Assembly: GCA_938028765.1 (NCBI GenBank)
Contig: CALIZF010000005.1
Span: 1-35,681, forward strand
Direction of reading: 5' to 3'
Length of the DNA stretch: 35,681 nt
Origin: an uncultured Paracoccaceae bacterium
GTDB taxonomy: Bacteria > Pseudomonadota > Alphaproteobacteria > Rhodobacterales > Rhodobacteraceae
The notes under the pieces: model-generated
Databases searched by the model: none
Told to the model about the DNA's origin: nothing
What the model saw: the letters and a program-made list of their open reading frames with translations, nothing else
Made by a program: the position numbers and the translations under genes
Shown: piece after piece, positions 17,738 through 27,787 of the stretch
Numbering within the stretch: position 1 is the first letter of the stretch
How the letters are laid out: each line of letters begins with the position of its first letter

Positions 17738-19972
17738 TCAGCGTGCCGCCCGCGCCGCGGGCCGGCCGGTGCGGGGCAGGCGCACGATCGCCTCGGCCCC
17801 CGGCCGCGTCGCGCCGCCGAAGGGTTCGGCATCGGCCAGCGCCAGCGTGCCCCCGTGTTCCTCGATGATCTTCTTCACGATCGGCAGGCCGAGGCCGGTG
17901 CCCTTCGCGCGCGTCGTCACATAGGGCTCGAACAGCCGCGCCCGGTCCTCGGGCAGGCCGATTCCGTTGTCGGCGATGCGGATTTCCGCCATCTGCGGCG
18001 TCGCGGCGAGGCGCACCCGCACCTCGGGAGCGTGGCCGGCAGGCGCGCCCTTCTCCTGCAGGCTCTCGATCGCCTCGGCTGCATTCTTGATCAGGTTGGT
18101 CAGCGCCTGCCCGATCATGGTGGCGTCCACCTCCACGGGCAGCGGCCCCTCGGGCAGGTCCGACACCAGCCGCACGCCGGGCAGGCCCGATTCCTGCAAC
18201 AGGACGGCATCGCGCACGAGCCGCGTCAGATCCTCTTCCCGCCGGTCGGGTTCGGGCATCCGGGCGAAGCGGCTGAATTCGTCCACGATGCGCCTGAGGT
18301 CGCCGGTCTGCCGCACGATCACGTCGATGTAGCTGTCGAGCGCAGCTGCCCCTTCCTCGTCCAGCTTCGGGGCGAAGCGGCGGCGGATGCGTTCGGCCGA
18401 CAGCTGGATCGGCGTCAGCGGGTTCTTGATCTCGTGCGCGATCCGCCGCGCCACATCCCCCCATGCCGCCATCCGCTGCGCCGACACAAGGTCGGTCACA
18501 TCGTCGAACGCAACGACAAAGCCTTCGCGCCGGCCATCGCCGCCCCCGCGCGTGGCCATGCGCACCAGCAGGCTTTCCATCTTGCCGCGCCGGGTCAGGC
18601 GCAGCTCTTCCTGCACGGTCTCGGAGGTGCCGCCGCGCAGGCGGTCGAAGAGGGGGCCGAACTCGGGCGCGACGAGGTTCAACGGACCCGCGGGTTCGCC
18701 GTCGATGTCCAGCAGCCGGCGCGCGGCGCGGTTCACGAATTCCACCCGTCCGTCGCTGTCGAGCCCGATCACCCCGGCGGTCACCGAGGCCAGCACCGAA
18801 TCGAACAGCCGCCGGCGCACCTCGGTCTGGCGGTGCGCCGCGATCAGCGCGTCGCGTTGGTCCTTCAGCTGCCCGGTCATTCGGTTGAACACGCGGCCGA
18901 GTGCGGCGATCTCGTCGTCGCCGTCGGGCTCGGGCACCCGCGTGTCGAGATTGCCCGCGCCGACCTGCTGTGCTGCGCCGACCAGCCGCCCGACCGGTTG
19001 CGACAGCCGTTCGGCGAACCAGAGGCCCAGCCAGATCGCGGCCAGGATCAGGATCAGCGCGAACCCAAGGTAGAGCATCCCGAATTCGAACAGAAGGCGC
19101 CCGCGTTCCGCCTCGAGCTGCTGGTAGAGGCGGACGGTTTCCTGCGTCTCGTCCAGCAGCGCGAGGATCGCCCCGTCCACGTCGCGGGTGACGTAAAGAT
19201 AGCGGTCGGTATGCGCATCGAGCCGGATCAGCGCCCGGAATTCCGAGTTCGGCCAGTCGCGGATCACCACCGTCTCGCCCGCCGCGGCACGGGCCAGGTC
19301 CGCGTCCGACGGCCGGTCGAAGTCGAAGAGGTAGCTGCGTTCGCCGCGCGCCCGGATCTCGCCAGCGCCGTCGATCACATAGGCCTCGCGCAGGCCCCGC
19401 TGCACCAAGGCCTGGCCCTGCGTCAGCACCTGCCGGATTTCGCCGTCGCCCATGAAGAACGACGCCTGCCGGGCAAGGTTCAGGTAGGCCGCCAGCGCCT
19501 GAGCGTCCGCCACGAGATCCCGCAGGTGCTCCTGTTCGTAGGCCTGCGCGGCCTCGACCGACGAGCCGAGCGCATTGCGCACCCGGTCCGAGAACCAGCC
19601 TTCAAGGCCGACGTTGATCGTCAGGCCCGCGAAAACCGCGACAAGAACGGTCGGCATGAAGGCGATCAGCGCGAAGATGCCCGACAGCCGCAGGTGCAGC
19701 GCCGACCCTGCGGTGGCGGCGCGGCGCGCCGCCACGATCCGCGCGAGGCGCGCCGCGACCAGCGCCGCGACCGCCAGCACATAGGCAAGATCGGCAAGGA
19801 TGACGACGCGCAGAAGGGGCGACGCCGCCCCCTGGTTCATCGGGCCCAGCACCACCCAGGTCGCGATCGCCAGCAGCGGGCCCAGCACGACCAAGCCGAG
19901 CGTCGCGGCCGTCTGCACGCGGCGCTGCCGGCGCAACCGCGAGATCCGGTCCCAGGTCGAAGTCCGCGCCAA
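17738..19972 (-). CDS. ntrY: Membrane sensor histidine kinase NtrY
   Basis: A 744-residue inner-membrane kinase that phosphorylates NtrX. Hydrophobic segments lie near residues 22-43, 55-78 and 97-118. A periplasmic domain (about 119-299) and another membrane segment (300-318) follow, then a HAMP linker (about 319-372), a PAS domain (about 385-490), the phospho-acceptor His513 in [18 protein letters not shown], and an ATP-binding domain with [16 protein letters not shown] and GTGLGLPIVKKI. This is the full NtrY architecture. The start is a TTG at 19972 after a weak GGGACAGGG site; the next in-frame start is about codon 19 and would trim the basic N-terminus. It lies 152 bases downstream of ntrC, so it may have its own promoter. 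Confidence 0.95.
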   Translation of the reverse strand: MARTSTWDRISRLRRQRRVQTAATLGLVVLGPLLAIATWVVLGPMNQGAASPLLRVVILADLAYVLAVAALVAARLARIVAARRAATAGSALHLRLSGIFALIAFMPTVLVAVFAGLTINVGLEGWFSDRVRNALGSSVEAAQAYEQEHLRDLVADAQALAAYLNLARQASFFMGDGEIRQVLTQGQALVQRGLREAYVIDGAGEIRARGERSYLFDFDRPSDADLARAAAGETVVIRDWPNSEFRALIRLDAHTDRYLYVTRDVDGAILALLDETQETVRLYQQLEAERGRLLFEFGMLYLGFALILILAAIWLGLWFAERLSQPVGRLVGAAQQVGAGNLDTRVPEPDGDDEIAALGRVFNRMTGQLKDQRDALIAAHRQTEVRRRLFDSVLASVTAGVIGLDSDGRVEFVNRAARRLLDIDGEPAGPLNLVAPEFGPLFDRLRGGTSETVQEELRLTRRGKMESLLVRMATRGGGDGRREGFVVAFDDVTDLVSAQRMAAWGDVARRIAHEIKNPLTPIQLSAERIRRRFAPKLDEEGAAALDSYIDVIVRQTGDLRRIVDEFSRFARMPEPDRREEDLTRLVRDAVLLQESGLPGVRLVSDLPEGPLPVEVDATMIGQALTNLIKNAAEAIESLQEKGAPAGHAPEVRVRLAATPQMAEIRIADNGIGLPEDRARLFEPYVTTRAKGTGLGLPIVKKIIEEHGGTLALADAEPFGGATRPGAEAIVRLPRTGRPAARAAR

Positions 19973-20043
19973 GCCCTGTCCCGCCCCCCGTGCCCGCCCG
20001 TTTGCGCGGCAGCAACAGGCTGTGCCAGCGCCGCAACGGCACT

Positions 20044-20065
20044 GGTGGCGCCCGCATCCGCCACC
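20044..20065 (-). terminator. Hairpin between ntrC and ntrY
   Basis: GGTGGCG and CGCCACC, 8 bases apart, can form a 7-bp stem in the 152-base gap after the ntrC stop. No U tract is present. It may separate the ntrBC and ntrYX messages. Confidence 0.3.
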
Positions 20066-20124
20066 GCAATATCTGGCGGTCTTGTCGCGCGCCGGTCAGG
20101 CCCGCCGCGCCGCCTGTTGCGCTT

Positions 20125-21492
20125 TTACATCAACTTCCGGCGGCGTGTCACGCGGAGATCCAGCTCGGTGATCTTCTTGCGCAGGGTATTGCGGTTGATG
20201 CCCAGAAGGTCGGCGCATTTCGCCTGGTTCCCGCCGGTTGCGTCCAGCGCGATCTCGATCAAAGGTGCCTCCACCTCTTTGAGGATCCGCTGGTAGATGC
20301 CGGGTGGTGGCAACTGGCCGCCGTGCAGGTCGAAGTAGCGCTGCAGGTGCCGCGCGACCGACGCCGCCAGCCGTTCGCCCTCGCCGCTGCGCAGGGGTTC
20401 CACCGCCGGCTGGTTGCCCAGCACCGCTTCGACCTCGGCCCGGCCGATCTCGGGCTCGGTGCCGGTGACGGTCAGGCGGCGCACCATGTTTTCCAACTGG
20501 CGCACGTTGCCGGGCCAGCTGTAGGCGCGCACCAGTTCGCGCGCATCCGCCGACAGGCGCCGGGCGGTCGCGCCGTCGCGTTCGGCTCGCGCCAGGAAAT
20601 GCTCGGCCAGCAGCAGGATGTCTTCGACCCGCTCGCGCAGTGGCGGGACCGGGATCGTCACCCCGCCTAGGCGGTAGAACAGATCCTGCCGGAACCCGCC
20701 CGCGTCCATGCGCTGCGCAAGGTCCACCTGGCTGGTCGCCATCACGCGCGGCGCGCTGTCGCCCAGGGCATCGAGCATCCGCACCACGCGGCCCTGCGTT
20801 TCGGCGTCGTAGTCGGCGATCTCGTCGAACACGAGGCTGCCGCCGCGCGCACGGGCGCGCAGGGCCGAGGGGCCGTCCGCGCCCTGCAGGTCGGCTGCCT
20901 GCACCACCACGAACGGCAGCGGCCGGCGATCCGAAAAGTCGTGGATCGCCCGCGCGATCAGCGACTTGCCCGTGCCCGATTCGCCGGTGATCAGCACCGG
21001 TATGTCGGTGTTCATCACCCGCGCCACCAGCCGGTAGAGCGCCTGCATCGCGGGCGTCCGGCCGACCAGCGGCAGGTCGTCGCCGGCATCACGCGGCGCC
21101 GCCGTTGCGCTTCGCAGCGGGCCGCGGCGCTTGGCCTCCAGCGCGCGGGCGGCGCGTTTCATCAGGTCGGGCAGATCGAAAGGCTTGGGCAGGTAGTCGA
21201 AGGCATCGGCCTCGGCCGCCTGGATCGCCGTCATGATCGTGTTCTGCGCCGAGATCACGATCACCGGCAGGCCGGGCCGCTTTTCGCCGATCTTCGGCAG
21301 CGTCTCGAGGCCGTTGCCGTCGGGCATGATCACGTCCGAGATGACGAGATCGCCCTTCCCCTCCTCGATCCAGCGCATCAGCGTGACCAGCGACGAGGTG
21401 GCGTGGACCTTGCATCCCGCCCGCGTCAGCGCCTGCGTCAGCACCGTGCGGATCGTCCGGTCGTCGTCAGCCACCAGAACCGTGCCGTCCAT
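20125..21492 (-). CDS. ntrC: Nitrogen response regulator NtrC, Rhodobacter type
   Basis: Phosphorylated by NtrB under nitrogen limitation; activates nitrogen assimilation genes. The 455 residues show a receiver domain with Asp53 ([12 protein letters not shown]), an AAA+ domain with Walker A GESGTGKS (170-177) and Walker B LVFDEI (220-225), R-finger region [12 protein letters not shown], and a Fis-type helix-turn-helix ([22 protein letters not shown]). The stretch between the Walker motifs is only about 40 residues and has no GAFTGA. In Rhodobacter capsulatus the NtrC of this form activates sigma-70 polymerase, so the same is expected here. The ATG at 21492 shares one base with the ntrB stop (TGATG); a longer upstream frame is a shadow of ntrB. 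Confidence 0.96.
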   Translation of the reverse strand: MDGTVLVADDDRTIRTVLTQALTRAGCKVHATSSLVTLMRWIEEGKGDLVISDVIMPDGNGLETLPKIGEKRPGLPVIVISAQNTIMTAIQAAEADAFDYLPKPFDLPDLMKRAARALEAKRRGPLRSATAAPRDAGDDLPLVGRTPAMQALYRLVARVMNTDIPVLITGESGTGKSLIARAIHDFSDRRPLPFVVVQAADLQGADGPSALRARARGGSLVFDEIADYDAETQGRVVRMLDALGDSAPRVMATSQVDLAQRMDAGGFRQDLFYRLGGVTIPVPPLRERVEDILLLAEHFLARAERDGATARRLSADARELVRAYSWPGNVRQLENMVRRLTVTGTEPEIGRAEVEAVLGNQPAVEPLRSGEGERLAASVARHLQRYFDLHGGQLPPPGIYQRILKEVEAPLIEIALDATGGNQAKCADLLGINRNTLRKKITELDLRVTRRRKLM

Positions 21493-22595
21493 CAGTCGTC
21501 CTCCCCTACGGCCAGGCCGCGCGGGGCGACCGGCAGCGATACGCGGAACACCGTGCGGCCGGGGATCGATTCGACGCCGATCCAGCCGCCGTGGTCGTCG
21601 ATGATCTTCGACACCAGCGCGAGGCCGAGGCCGGTGCCGTTCGGCTTGCCGCTGACGAAGGGTTCGAACATCGCCGGCAGGATCTCGGCCGGGATGCCGG
21701 GGCCGTCGTCGATCACCTCGACCGTCAGGGGCACCGGCACACCGGGCGCGCCCGTATCGGTCCGCCGCCGCTTCAGCGCGATGTCGAAGTAGGTCTTCAG
21801 CCGGATCGTGCCCCCCTTCGGCCCGGCCGCTTCGGCCGCGTTCTTGATCAGGTTGATGAAGACCTGTGACAGTTGATCGGGGTCGGCGTGGGCCGGGGGC
21901 AGCGAGGGGTCGTAATCCTCGATCAGCGTCATCCCGGCGGCAAAGCCGAGGGCGGCGGATCGGCGCACCCGGTCCAGCACGTCGTGGATGTTCACGGCGC
22001 GGCGGTCTGGCGGGCGCAGGTTGCCGAACTGCTCGACCTGTTCGAGGAGCTTCACGATCCGCCGCGTCTCTTCCACGATCAGGTCGGTCAGCTCGCGGTC
22101 CGCGGGATCGAGGCTCATCGACAGCAGCTGCGCCGCGCCGGTGATCCCGGCCAGCGGGTTCTTGATCTCGTGCGCCAGCATCTCGGCCATGCCGATGGCC
22201 GACTTGGCAGCCCGCTTCATACCCGCCGCGCGCCCCAGCCGGTCGGCGATCTCGCGCGGGGTGATCAGGAGGATGAGCATCCCCGGCGCATCGGCGAGCG
22301 GCGCGACCTGGATCGTGCACTGAACGGGCGGCCGTTCGCCTGTCGTCACGTCCACGTCGTTGACATAGAGCGCCGCCCGGTGCGCCCGCACGCGGGCAAA
22401 GCCATCGTCCATCGGCGCGTCGATCGCCAGCCGGTCCAGCACGGGGACCCCGGCCACCACCTTGGCCGATGCGTTCAGGAAGAGTTCGGCCTGCGGATTC
22501 ACGGCCACGATGCGGTTCCGGGTATCGATAAGGATCGCCGCGACCGGAAGCGAGGCCCAGACGGACGAGACCGGATCTGCCGGGGTCGGCGTCAT
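21492..22595 (-). CDS. ntrB: Nitrogen sensor histidine kinase/phosphatase NtrB
   Basis: A soluble 367-residue kinase that reads nitrogen status through PII protein and phosphorylates NtrC. An N-terminal PAS domain (about 10-115) is followed by the phospho-acceptor His142 in [13 protein letters not shown] and an ATP-binding domain with [20 protein letters not shown] and [13 protein letters not shown]. All kinase boxes are intact. The ATG at 22595 has no clear ribosome site; a 14-codon reading frame (22636-22592) overlaps it as ATGA and might couple translation. In related bacteria dusB (nifR3) usually precedes ntrB; here the 281 bases up to the divergent ispDF contain no such gene. Confidence 0.95.
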   Translation of the reverse strand: MTPTPADPVSSVWASLPVAAILIDTRNRIVAVNPQAELFLNASAKVVAGVPVLDRLAIDAPMDDGFARVRAHRAALYVNDVDVTTGERPPVQCTIQVAPLADAPGMLILLITPREIADRLGRAAGMKRAAKSAIGMAEMLAHEIKNPLAGITGAAQLLSMSLDPADRELTDLIVEETRRIVKLLEQVEQFGNLRPPDRRAVNIHDVLDRVRRSAALGFAAGMTLIEDYDPSLPPAHADPDQLSQVFINLIKNAAEAAGPKGGTIRLKTYFDIALKRRRTDTGAPGVPVPLTVEVIDDGPGIPAEILPAMFEPFVSGKPNGTGLGLALVSKIIDDHGGWIGVESIPGRTVFRVSLPVAPRGLAVGEDD

Positions 22596-22647
22596 CCGAG
22601 CACCCGGCGGGTCAGGGCCCCCGCAGCGCCTGCCATCGGAACGGTCA

Positions 22648-22665
22648 CATGCCTATTCCTTGTGC
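22648..22665 (+). repeat. 18-bp direct repeat, unit 1
   Basis: CATGCCTATTCCTTGTGC, 16 of 18 bases identical to the unit at 22742. It lies 52 bases upstream of the ntrB start, in the ntrB-ispDF divergent region. Function unknown; a regulator-binding site is possible. Confidence 0.55.
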
Positions 22666-22741
22666 GATCCCTGGCTTCTCCTAGGACGAGCGGCGGGATT
22701 CGGCAATCTTGGCGGCGGCTCCGTCACAACCATGGGGTGAT

Positions 22742-22759
22742 CATGCCGATTCTTTGTGC
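22742..22759 (+). repeat. 18-bp direct repeat, unit 2
   Basis: CATGCCGATTCTTTGTGC, starting 94 bases from unit 1, which is close to nine helical turns, so both would face the same side of the DNA. It lies 117 bases upstream of the ispDF start. Nothing else gene-like is seen between 22596 and 22876 apart from a 14-codon frame abutting ntrB. Confidence 0.55.
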
Positions 22760-22876
22760 ATGGCGCGCGGCGCTCTGCCCGCATCGGATGCAGCCGCGGT
22801 GCGACGGCTCAGTGGTGGACAGGCCGGCCTGCCGTCCCCTATCACGCCCCGGCGGGGGCAGAGCAGCGGGGGCGTG

Positions 22877-24010
22877 ATGGACTGGGCAGCGGTGATCGTC
22901 GCCGCCGGGCGCGGGACGCGGGCGGGCGGGGGCCTGCCCAAGCAGTGGCGCGACCTCGGCGGGCGTCCGGTGGCCGCGCGCGCGGTGGCGGCGCTGCGCG
23001 CGGCGGGGGCGGGGCGCGCGGTTGCCGTCGTCAATCCCGCAGATCGCGCGCTGGCGGCGGCTGCGCTGCCCGGCGTCGAGCTTGTCGAGGGCGGCGACAG
23101 CCGTTCGGCCTCGGTCCGGGCGGGTCTGGCGGCGCTCGCGGCCGAACCGCCGGCGGCGGTGCTGATCCATGACGGCGCACGCCCCTTCGTGACGCCGGCG
23201 CTGGTTGCGCGCCTTCTGGCCGCGCTTCAGGCCGCGCCGGCGGCGGCGCCCGCGCTGGCCGTCACGGATGCGTTGTGGCGCGGCGTCGGCGGCAGGGTGG
23301 CGGCGGCGGTGCCGCGCGACGGGCTGTGGCGGGCGCAAACGCCGCAGGCGTTCCATTTCGCGGCCATTGCCGCCGCCCATGCCGCACACCGGGGCGAGGC
23401 GGCGGACGACGTTGCGGTGGCGCTGGCCGCGGGGCTTGACGTGGCGATCGTCGAGGGCGACGAGGGCAATATCAAGCTGACCTGGCCGGGCGATTTCGTC
23501 CGGGCCGAGGCAATCCTGCGGGGGCGGGCGATGGACGTGCGGGTAGGCAACGGGTTCGACGTGCACGCCTTCGGGCCGGGCGACCGGGTCTGGCTGTGCG
23601 GCGTCGCGGTGCCGCATGACGCGGGCCTTGTCGGCCATTCGGACGCCGACGTGGGGATGCATGCGCTGACCGATGCCATCTACGGCGCGCTGGCCGAAGG
23701 CGACATCGGCCGCCATTTCCCGCCCTCGGACCCGCGCTGGAAAGGCGCCGCCAGCGCCGTGTTCCTCGCCCATGCCGCGCGCCTCGCCGCCGACCGCGGC
23801 TATCGCGTGACGCAGGCGGACGTGACGCTGATCTGCGAACGGCCGAAGGTGGGCCCCCATGCCGGGGCCATGCAGGCCGCGCTGGCCGCGATCCTGGGGG
23901 TGGAGCCGGGCCGCGTGAGCGTCAAGGCGACGACCAGCGAACGGATGGGCTTCACAGGGCGGGAAGAGGGGATCGCGGCCATCGCCACCGCGACGCTGGT
24001 GTCGTCGTGA
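22877..24010 (+). CDS. ispDF: Bifunctional IspD/IspF enzyme of the MEP pathway
   Basis: Two steps of isoprenoid precursor synthesis in one 377-residue chain. The N-terminal 215 residues are the MEP cytidylyltransferase: [21 protein letters not shown] (CTP-binding loop), [15 protein letters not shown] and [30 protein letters not shown]. The C-terminal part, from [14 protein letters not shown], is the MECDP synthase, with zinc ligands in GFDVHAF and [10 protein letters not shown] and the ending [19 protein letters not shown]. The fusion is usual in alphaproteobacteria. ATG 22877 is preferred; GTG directly before it is possible. The stop overlaps the pgpA GTG. Confidence 0.95.
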   Translation: MDWAAVIVAAGRGTRAGGGLPKQWRDLGGRPVAARAVAALRAAGAGRAVAVVNPADRALAAAALPGVELVEGGDSRSASVRAGLAALAAEPPAAVLIHDGARPFVTPALVARLLAALQAAPAAAPALAVTDALWRGVGGRVAAAVPRDGLWRAQTPQAFHFAAIAAAHAAHRGEAADDVAVALAAGLDVAIVEGDEGNIKLTWPGDFVRAEAILRGRAMDVRVGNGFDVHAFGPGDRVWLCGVAVPHDAGLVGHSDADVGMHALTDAIYGALAEGDIGRHFPPSDPRWKGAASAVFLAHAARLAADRGYRVTQADVTLICERPKVGPHAGAMQAALAAILGVEPGRVSVKATTSERMGFTGREEGIAAIATATLVSS

Positions 24011-24513
24011 CCGCCACCGCCGCTGCCGCCCGCGCGCTGGCGACGCTCGGCGGGCTTGGCCACCTGCGCCCCGCACCCGGAACCTGGGCCTCGGCCGCGG
24101 CGCTGGTCGCGGGGCTGATGATCCTGCGCCATGGCGGCTTTCCGCTTCTGGCCGCGCTGACCGCGGCGGCGGCCGGGTGGGGGTTCTGGGCCTGCGAGGT
24201 CGCGGCCTCGCGTTCCGCAGTTGCCGACCCGCCCGAGGTGGTGATCGACGAACTGGCCGGGCAGTGGCTGGCGCTGCTGTTCCCCGCGGCGGCCTTCTGG
24301 GCGCGGGGGTGGGACGACTGGCTGCCCTGGCCGGCCTGGGTCGCGGCCTTTGCCTTCTTCCGGCTCTTCGACATCTGGAAGCCCGGCCCGATCGGGCGCG
24401 CGGACCGGCGCGGGGACGCGCCCGGCGTGATGCTGGACGACCTGTGGGCGGGCGTCTTCGCGGGCATCGCCACGCTGGCCGCCGCCGCCCTGTTCCACGG
24501 GGCGCTGCGGTGA
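24007..24513 (+). CDS. pgpA: Phosphatidylglycerophosphatase A
   Basis: Dephosphorylates phosphatidylglycerophosphate to phosphatidylglycerol in the inner membrane. The 168-residue protein has about four hydrophobic segments and the PgpA blocks [10 protein letters not shown] near the N-terminus, [16 protein letters not shown] with the conserved acidic residues, [16 protein letters not shown], and the closing [14 protein letters not shown]. The start is a GTG within GTGA overlapping the ispDF stop, and its own stop overlaps the GTG of cinA in the same manner, so the three are tightly coupled. Confidence 0.93.
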   Translation: MTATAAAARALATLGGLGHLRPAPGTWASAAALVAGLMILRHGGFPLLAALTAAAAGWGFWACEVAASRSAVADPPEVVIDELAGQWLALLFPAAAFWARGWDDWLPWPAWVAAFAFFRLFDIWKPGPIGRADRRGDAPGVMLDDLWAGVFAGIATLAAAALFHGALR

Positions 24514-24995
24514 GCGGCGCGACCGAGGCGCTGGCCTCCGCGATCCTCGCCGCGGCCGTTGCGCGCGGTGCCACCATCGCGACGGCCGAATCCTGCACCG
24601 GCGGCCTGCTGGCCGGCGCGCTGACCGACATTCCGGGGTCGTCGGCGGCCTTCGACCGCGGTTTCGTCACCTATTCCAACGCGGCGAAGGTGGCGATGCT
24701 GGGTGTCCGACCCGAGACGCTGGCGGCGCACGGGGCGGTGTCGGAACCCGTCGCGGCCGAGATGGCCGAGGGCGCCCGCGCAGCCGCGGGGGCGAGCCTC
24801 GCGGTCGCCGTCAGCGGCGTCGCCGGCCCCGGCGGATCCGACCGCAAGCCCGAGGGGCGCGTCTGCTTCGCCCTTGCCATGCCGGGCCGGCCGACGTGGA
24901 CGGGGACGGTCGAGTTCGGCCCCCTCGGGCGCGCGGCCGTCCGCGCGGCCGCCGTCACCCATGCGCTGCGCCTGATGCGCGACGCGCTGGCTTGA
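24510..24995 (+). CDS. CinA-type nicotinamide-nucleotide amidase (PncC domain only)
   Basis: A 161-residue protein made up only of the C-terminal CinA domain, which deamidates nicotinamide mononucleotide to nicotinate mononucleotide in NAD salvage. Signature stretches are [19 protein letters not shown] (with the catalytic serine region), [15 protein letters not shown], and [19 protein letters not shown]. The N-terminal molybdopterin-binding-like half of full CinA is absent, as in E. coli YgaD, so it should not be called full-length CinA. The GTG start at 24510 overlaps the pgpA stop; a longer frame that begins inside pgpA is not conserved. Confidence 0.9.
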   Translation: MSGATEALASAILAAAVARGATIATAESCTGGLLAGALTDIPGSSAAFDRGFVTYSNAAKVAMLGVRPETLAAHGAVSEPVAAEMAEGARAAAGASLAVAVSGVAGPGGSDRKPEGRVCFALAMPGRPTWTGTVEFGPLGRAAVRAAAVTHALRLMRDALA

Positions 24996-25047
24996 CAGCG
25001 CTTCCCCTCCGCGCTGCCCTGCGCCCGACCCGCTGCCGGAGGCTGCC

Positions 25048-26748
25048 ATGACCACGCCCGAAGTCCTTGCCCGCCGCATCGCCCAGGCGCGCGGCGACGA
25101 ACCTGCCGACCTCGTGCTGCAGGGCGGGCAGGTTCTGTCGCTGACAACGGGCGACCTGATCGCGGGCGATGTTGGCATCTGCGGCGACCGAGTGGTCAGC
25201 ATCGGCCACCCCTGCGCGGGCCGGCGCGTGATCGACGTGGCGGGGCTGACGCTTGTGCCCGGATTCATCGACACGCACCTGCACATCGAATCCTCGCTGG
25301 TGACGCCGCAGGAATTCGACCGCTGCGTGGCCCCGCGCGGCACCACCACCGCGATCTGCGACCCGCACGAGATCGCCAATGTCGCCGGGGCGGCGGGGAT
25401 CCGCTACTTCCTGGAGGCCGCGCTGCACACCGTCATGGACATCCGGGTAAACCTGTCGTCCTGCGTGCCGTCCTCGCCGTTCGAGACGGCGGGGGCGCGG
25501 CTCGAGGCGGCGGACCTTGCAGCGCTGCGGGGGCATCCCAAGGGCCTCGGGCTGGCCGAGTTCATGAACTATCCGGGCGTCATCCACCGCGATCCGGGAT
25601 GCCTCGACAAGCTGGCGCTGTTCGCGGGCGGGCATATCGACGGCCACGCGCCCCTGCTGTCGGGGCGGGATCTGAACGCATATGTCGCCGCCGGCATCCG
25701 CACCGAACACGAGGCGACGGGGCTCGATGAGGCGCGCGAGAAGCTGAACCGCGGGCTGCGCATCCTGATCCGCGAGGGGTCGGTGTCGAAGGACCTGCAC
25801 GCGCTCGCCCCGCTTCTGACCGAGGCGACGGCGCCCTACCTGTGCCTGTGCACCGACGACCGCAACCCGCTCGACATCGCCGAGGAAGGCCACCTCGACC
25901 ACATGATCCGCACGCTGATCGCCGCCGGCTGCCCGCCGCTGGCGGTCTACCGCGCGGCCAGCCTGTCGGCGGCCGAGGCTTTCGGGCTGAAGGACCGCGG
26001 CCTGATCGCGCCGGGCCTCAGGGCCGACATCGTGGCGGTCGGGTCGCTTCCGGCCTGCGACGTGCAGCTGGTGCTGTGCGGCGGCGTCGTGGCCGATGCC
26101 GCGGCCTTTGCCGCGCGCGCGCCCGTCGCGCCCGTGGCGCGGCGATCGGTGCGCGCTCCGGTGGTCGGGGCGGCGGCGTTCCGCCATGCGGACGGGGGCG
26201 ACGCGCAGCCGGTCATCGGCATTCGTGAAGGGCAGATCCTGACCGACCACCTGACCGAGACGGTGCCCATGGCGCAGGGGGACCGCCCGCCCGACCCCGC
26301 GCGCGACCTGATCCGGATCGCCGTCATCGAGCGGCACGGCGGCGACGGGCGGGTGGCGACCGGGTTCGTCCGCGGCTTCGGGCTGAAGCGGGGGGCCATC
26401 GCCTCGACCGTCTGTCACGACCACCACAACATCGCCGTGGTTGGCGCGGACTACGGCGACATGGCGCTGGCCGCGAACCGTCTGGCCGCGATCGAGGGCG
26501 GCTTCGTCGTGGCCGCGGGCGGGCAGGTGCTGGCCGAGATCGCGCTGCCGGTGGCGGGGCTGATGAGCCTGGCGCCCTTCGAGACGGTCGAACGCGATCT
26601 GCACGCCCTGCGCGACGCGGCGCGGTCGCTCGGCGTCGTCCTGCGCGAGCCGTTCCTGCAACTCGCGTTCCTCTGCCTGCCGGTGATCCCGCACCTCAAG
26701 ATCACCGATCGCGGTCTTGTGGACGTGGACCGTTTCGCCCTGATCTGA
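25048..26748 (+). CDS. ade: Adenine deaminase
   Basis: Converts adenine to hypoxanthine and ammonia; a manganese- or iron-dependent amidohydrolase. The 566-residue product starts with the composite-barrel strand [24 protein letters not shown], followed by the metal-binding [16 protein letters not shown] (His77, His79), [30 protein letters not shown], and [19 protein letters not shown]. The C-terminal Ade-specific domain includes [21 protein letters not shown]. Length and layout are usual. The ATG at 25048 has CGGAGG upstream. It is 52 bases after the cinA-type gene and 28 bases before cobT in the same direction. Confidence 0.96.
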   Translation: MTTPEVLARRIAQARGDEPADLVLQGGQVLSLTTGDLIAGDVGICGDRVVSIGHPCAGRRVIDVAGLTLVPGFIDTHLHIESSLVTPQEFDRCVAPRGTTTAICDPHEIANVAGAAGIRYFLEAALHTVMDIRVNLSSCVPSSPFETAGARLEAADLAALRGHPKGLGLAEFMNYPGVIHRDPGCLDKLALFAGGHIDGHAPLLSGRDLNAYVAAGIRTEHEATGLDEAREKLNRGLRILIREGSVSKDLHALAPLLTEATAPYLCLCTDDRNPLDIAEEGHLDHMIRTLIAAGCPPLAVYRAASLSAAEAFGLKDRGLIAPGLRADIVAVGSLPACDVQLVLCGGVVADAAAFAARAPVAPVARRSVRAPVVGAAAFRHADGGDAQPVIGIREGQILTDHLTETVPMAQGDRPPDPARDLIRIAVIERHGGDGRVATGFVRGFGLKRGAIASTVCHDHHNIAVVGADYGDMALAANRLAAIEGGFVVAAGGQVLAEIALPVAGLMSLAPFETVERDLHALRDAARSLGVVLREPFLQLAFLCLPVIPHLKITDRGLVDVDRFALI

Positions 26749-26776
26749 CGACCCGCCATCCCGACCGGAGACTGCC

Positions 26777-27787
26777 ATGAAACCCGCCGATCCGCCCTTC
26801 GAGGCCGCCCTGGCCGCCCTGATCGACGGCAAGACCAAGCCGCCCGGCGCGCTCGGCCGGATCGAGACGCTGGCCGCCCAAATCGCCCGGCTGCAGGGCG
26901 AGCTGATGCCGCGGATGGACCGGCTCGTGCTGTGGGTGTTCGCGGCCGACCACGGGATCGCGGCGGAAGGCGTCAGCGCCTATCCGCAGGCGGTGACGCG
27001 GGCGATGCTGGCCAACTTCGCCGCCGGTGGAGCCGCCGCCAACGTGTTCGCCCGCGCGGTCGGCGCGCGGATCCGCATCGTGGATGCGGGCGTGGCGGGG
27101 GGCCCTTCGGGCCTGCCGGGCGTCATCGACGCGCGCCTCGGCGACGGCACGGCGAACGCGGTCGCCGGCCCCGCGATGACGGCCGCGCAGGTGGCCGCCG
27201 CGCTGGCGCGGGGGCGCGGCTTCGGGGCCGAAGGTCTGGCCGATGCGGTGGCCTGCGGCGAGATGGGGATCGGCAACACCACCGCCGCCGCGCTGGTGGC
27301 GGGCAAGATCCTGGGTCTCGACCCCGCGGCGCTGGCAGGGCGAGGGACCGGCCTCGACGACGCGCGGCTGGCCGCCAAGCGCAGGGTGATCGCCCGCGCT
27401 GCCGCGCGCACCCCCGCCCGCCTGCCCGCGCCCGAGGCGCTGGCCGAATACGGCGGGTTCGAGATCGCGATGATGGCCGGCGCGATGCTGGGCGCGGCCG
27501 CCGCGCGGCGCGCCGTGATCGTCGATGGGTTCATCGCCTCGGCCGCCGCGGCCGCCGCCCTGGCGCTCGAGCCCGCCGCGCGGGGCGCCTTCGTCTTCGG
27601 CCACCGGTCAGCCGAGGCGGGGCACGGCGCGGTGCTGGCCGCGCTCGAGGCCACGCCGCTGCTCGACATCGACCTGCGGCTGGGCGAGGGCACCGGGGCG
27701 CTGCTCGCCTGGCCGCTGCTGCGCGCGGCCGCCGCGATGCTGTCCGAGATGGCCAGCTTCGACAGCGCGGGAGTGCCGCGCGCGTGA
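26777..27787 (+). CDS. cobT: Nicotinate-nucleotide:dimethylbenzimidazole phosphoribosyltransferase
   Basis: Makes alpha-ribazole phosphate for the lower ligand of cobalamin. The 336 residues include KTKPPGALGRIETLA near the start, FAADHGIAAEGVSAYPQAVT, ACGEMGIGNTTAAAL, GRGTGLDD, and the closing LRLGEGTGALLAWPL with the catalytic glutamate. This follows the bacterial CobT/CobU family. It ends in TGA overlapped by the GTG of cobS. The leader GGAGACTGCCATG is nearly the same as that of ade (GGAGGCTGCCATG), hinting that both arose or are expressed in a similar way. The CobT name follows the Salmonella scheme; Pseudomonas literature calls it CobU. Confidence 0.95.
   Translation: MKPADPPFEAALAALIDGKTKPPGALGRIETLAAQIARLQGELMPRMDRLVLWVFAADHGIAAEGVSAYPQAVTRAMLANFAAGGAAANVFARAVGARIRIVDAGVAGGPSGLPGVIDARLGDGTANAVAGPAMTAAQVAAALARGRGFGAEGLADAVACGEMGIGNTTAAALVAGKILGLDPAALAGRGTGLDDARLAAKRRVIARAAARTPARLPAPEALAEYGGFEIAMMAGAMLGAAAARRAVIVDGFIASAAAAAALALEPAARGAFVFGHRSAEAGHGAVLAALEATPLLDIDLRLGEGTGALLAWPLLRAAAAMLSEMASFDSAGVPRA

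Noticed and set aside
16241..20296. Open frame of 1351 codons on the plus strand opposite ntrX and ntrY
   Set aside because: It mirrors the codon structure of the real minus-strand genes in G+C-rich DNA, contains no recognisable domain, and ntrX and ntrY are intact and well conserved in the opposite direction.
22592..22636. 14-codon leader peptide gene before ntrB
   Set aside because: It overlaps ntrB as ATGA but has no ribosome site and no run of regulatory codons; kept only as a remark in the ntrB entry.
25000..25047. Cobalamin riboswitch upstream of ade-cobT-cobS
   Set aside because: The gap is too short and no B12-box-like sequence was recognised.
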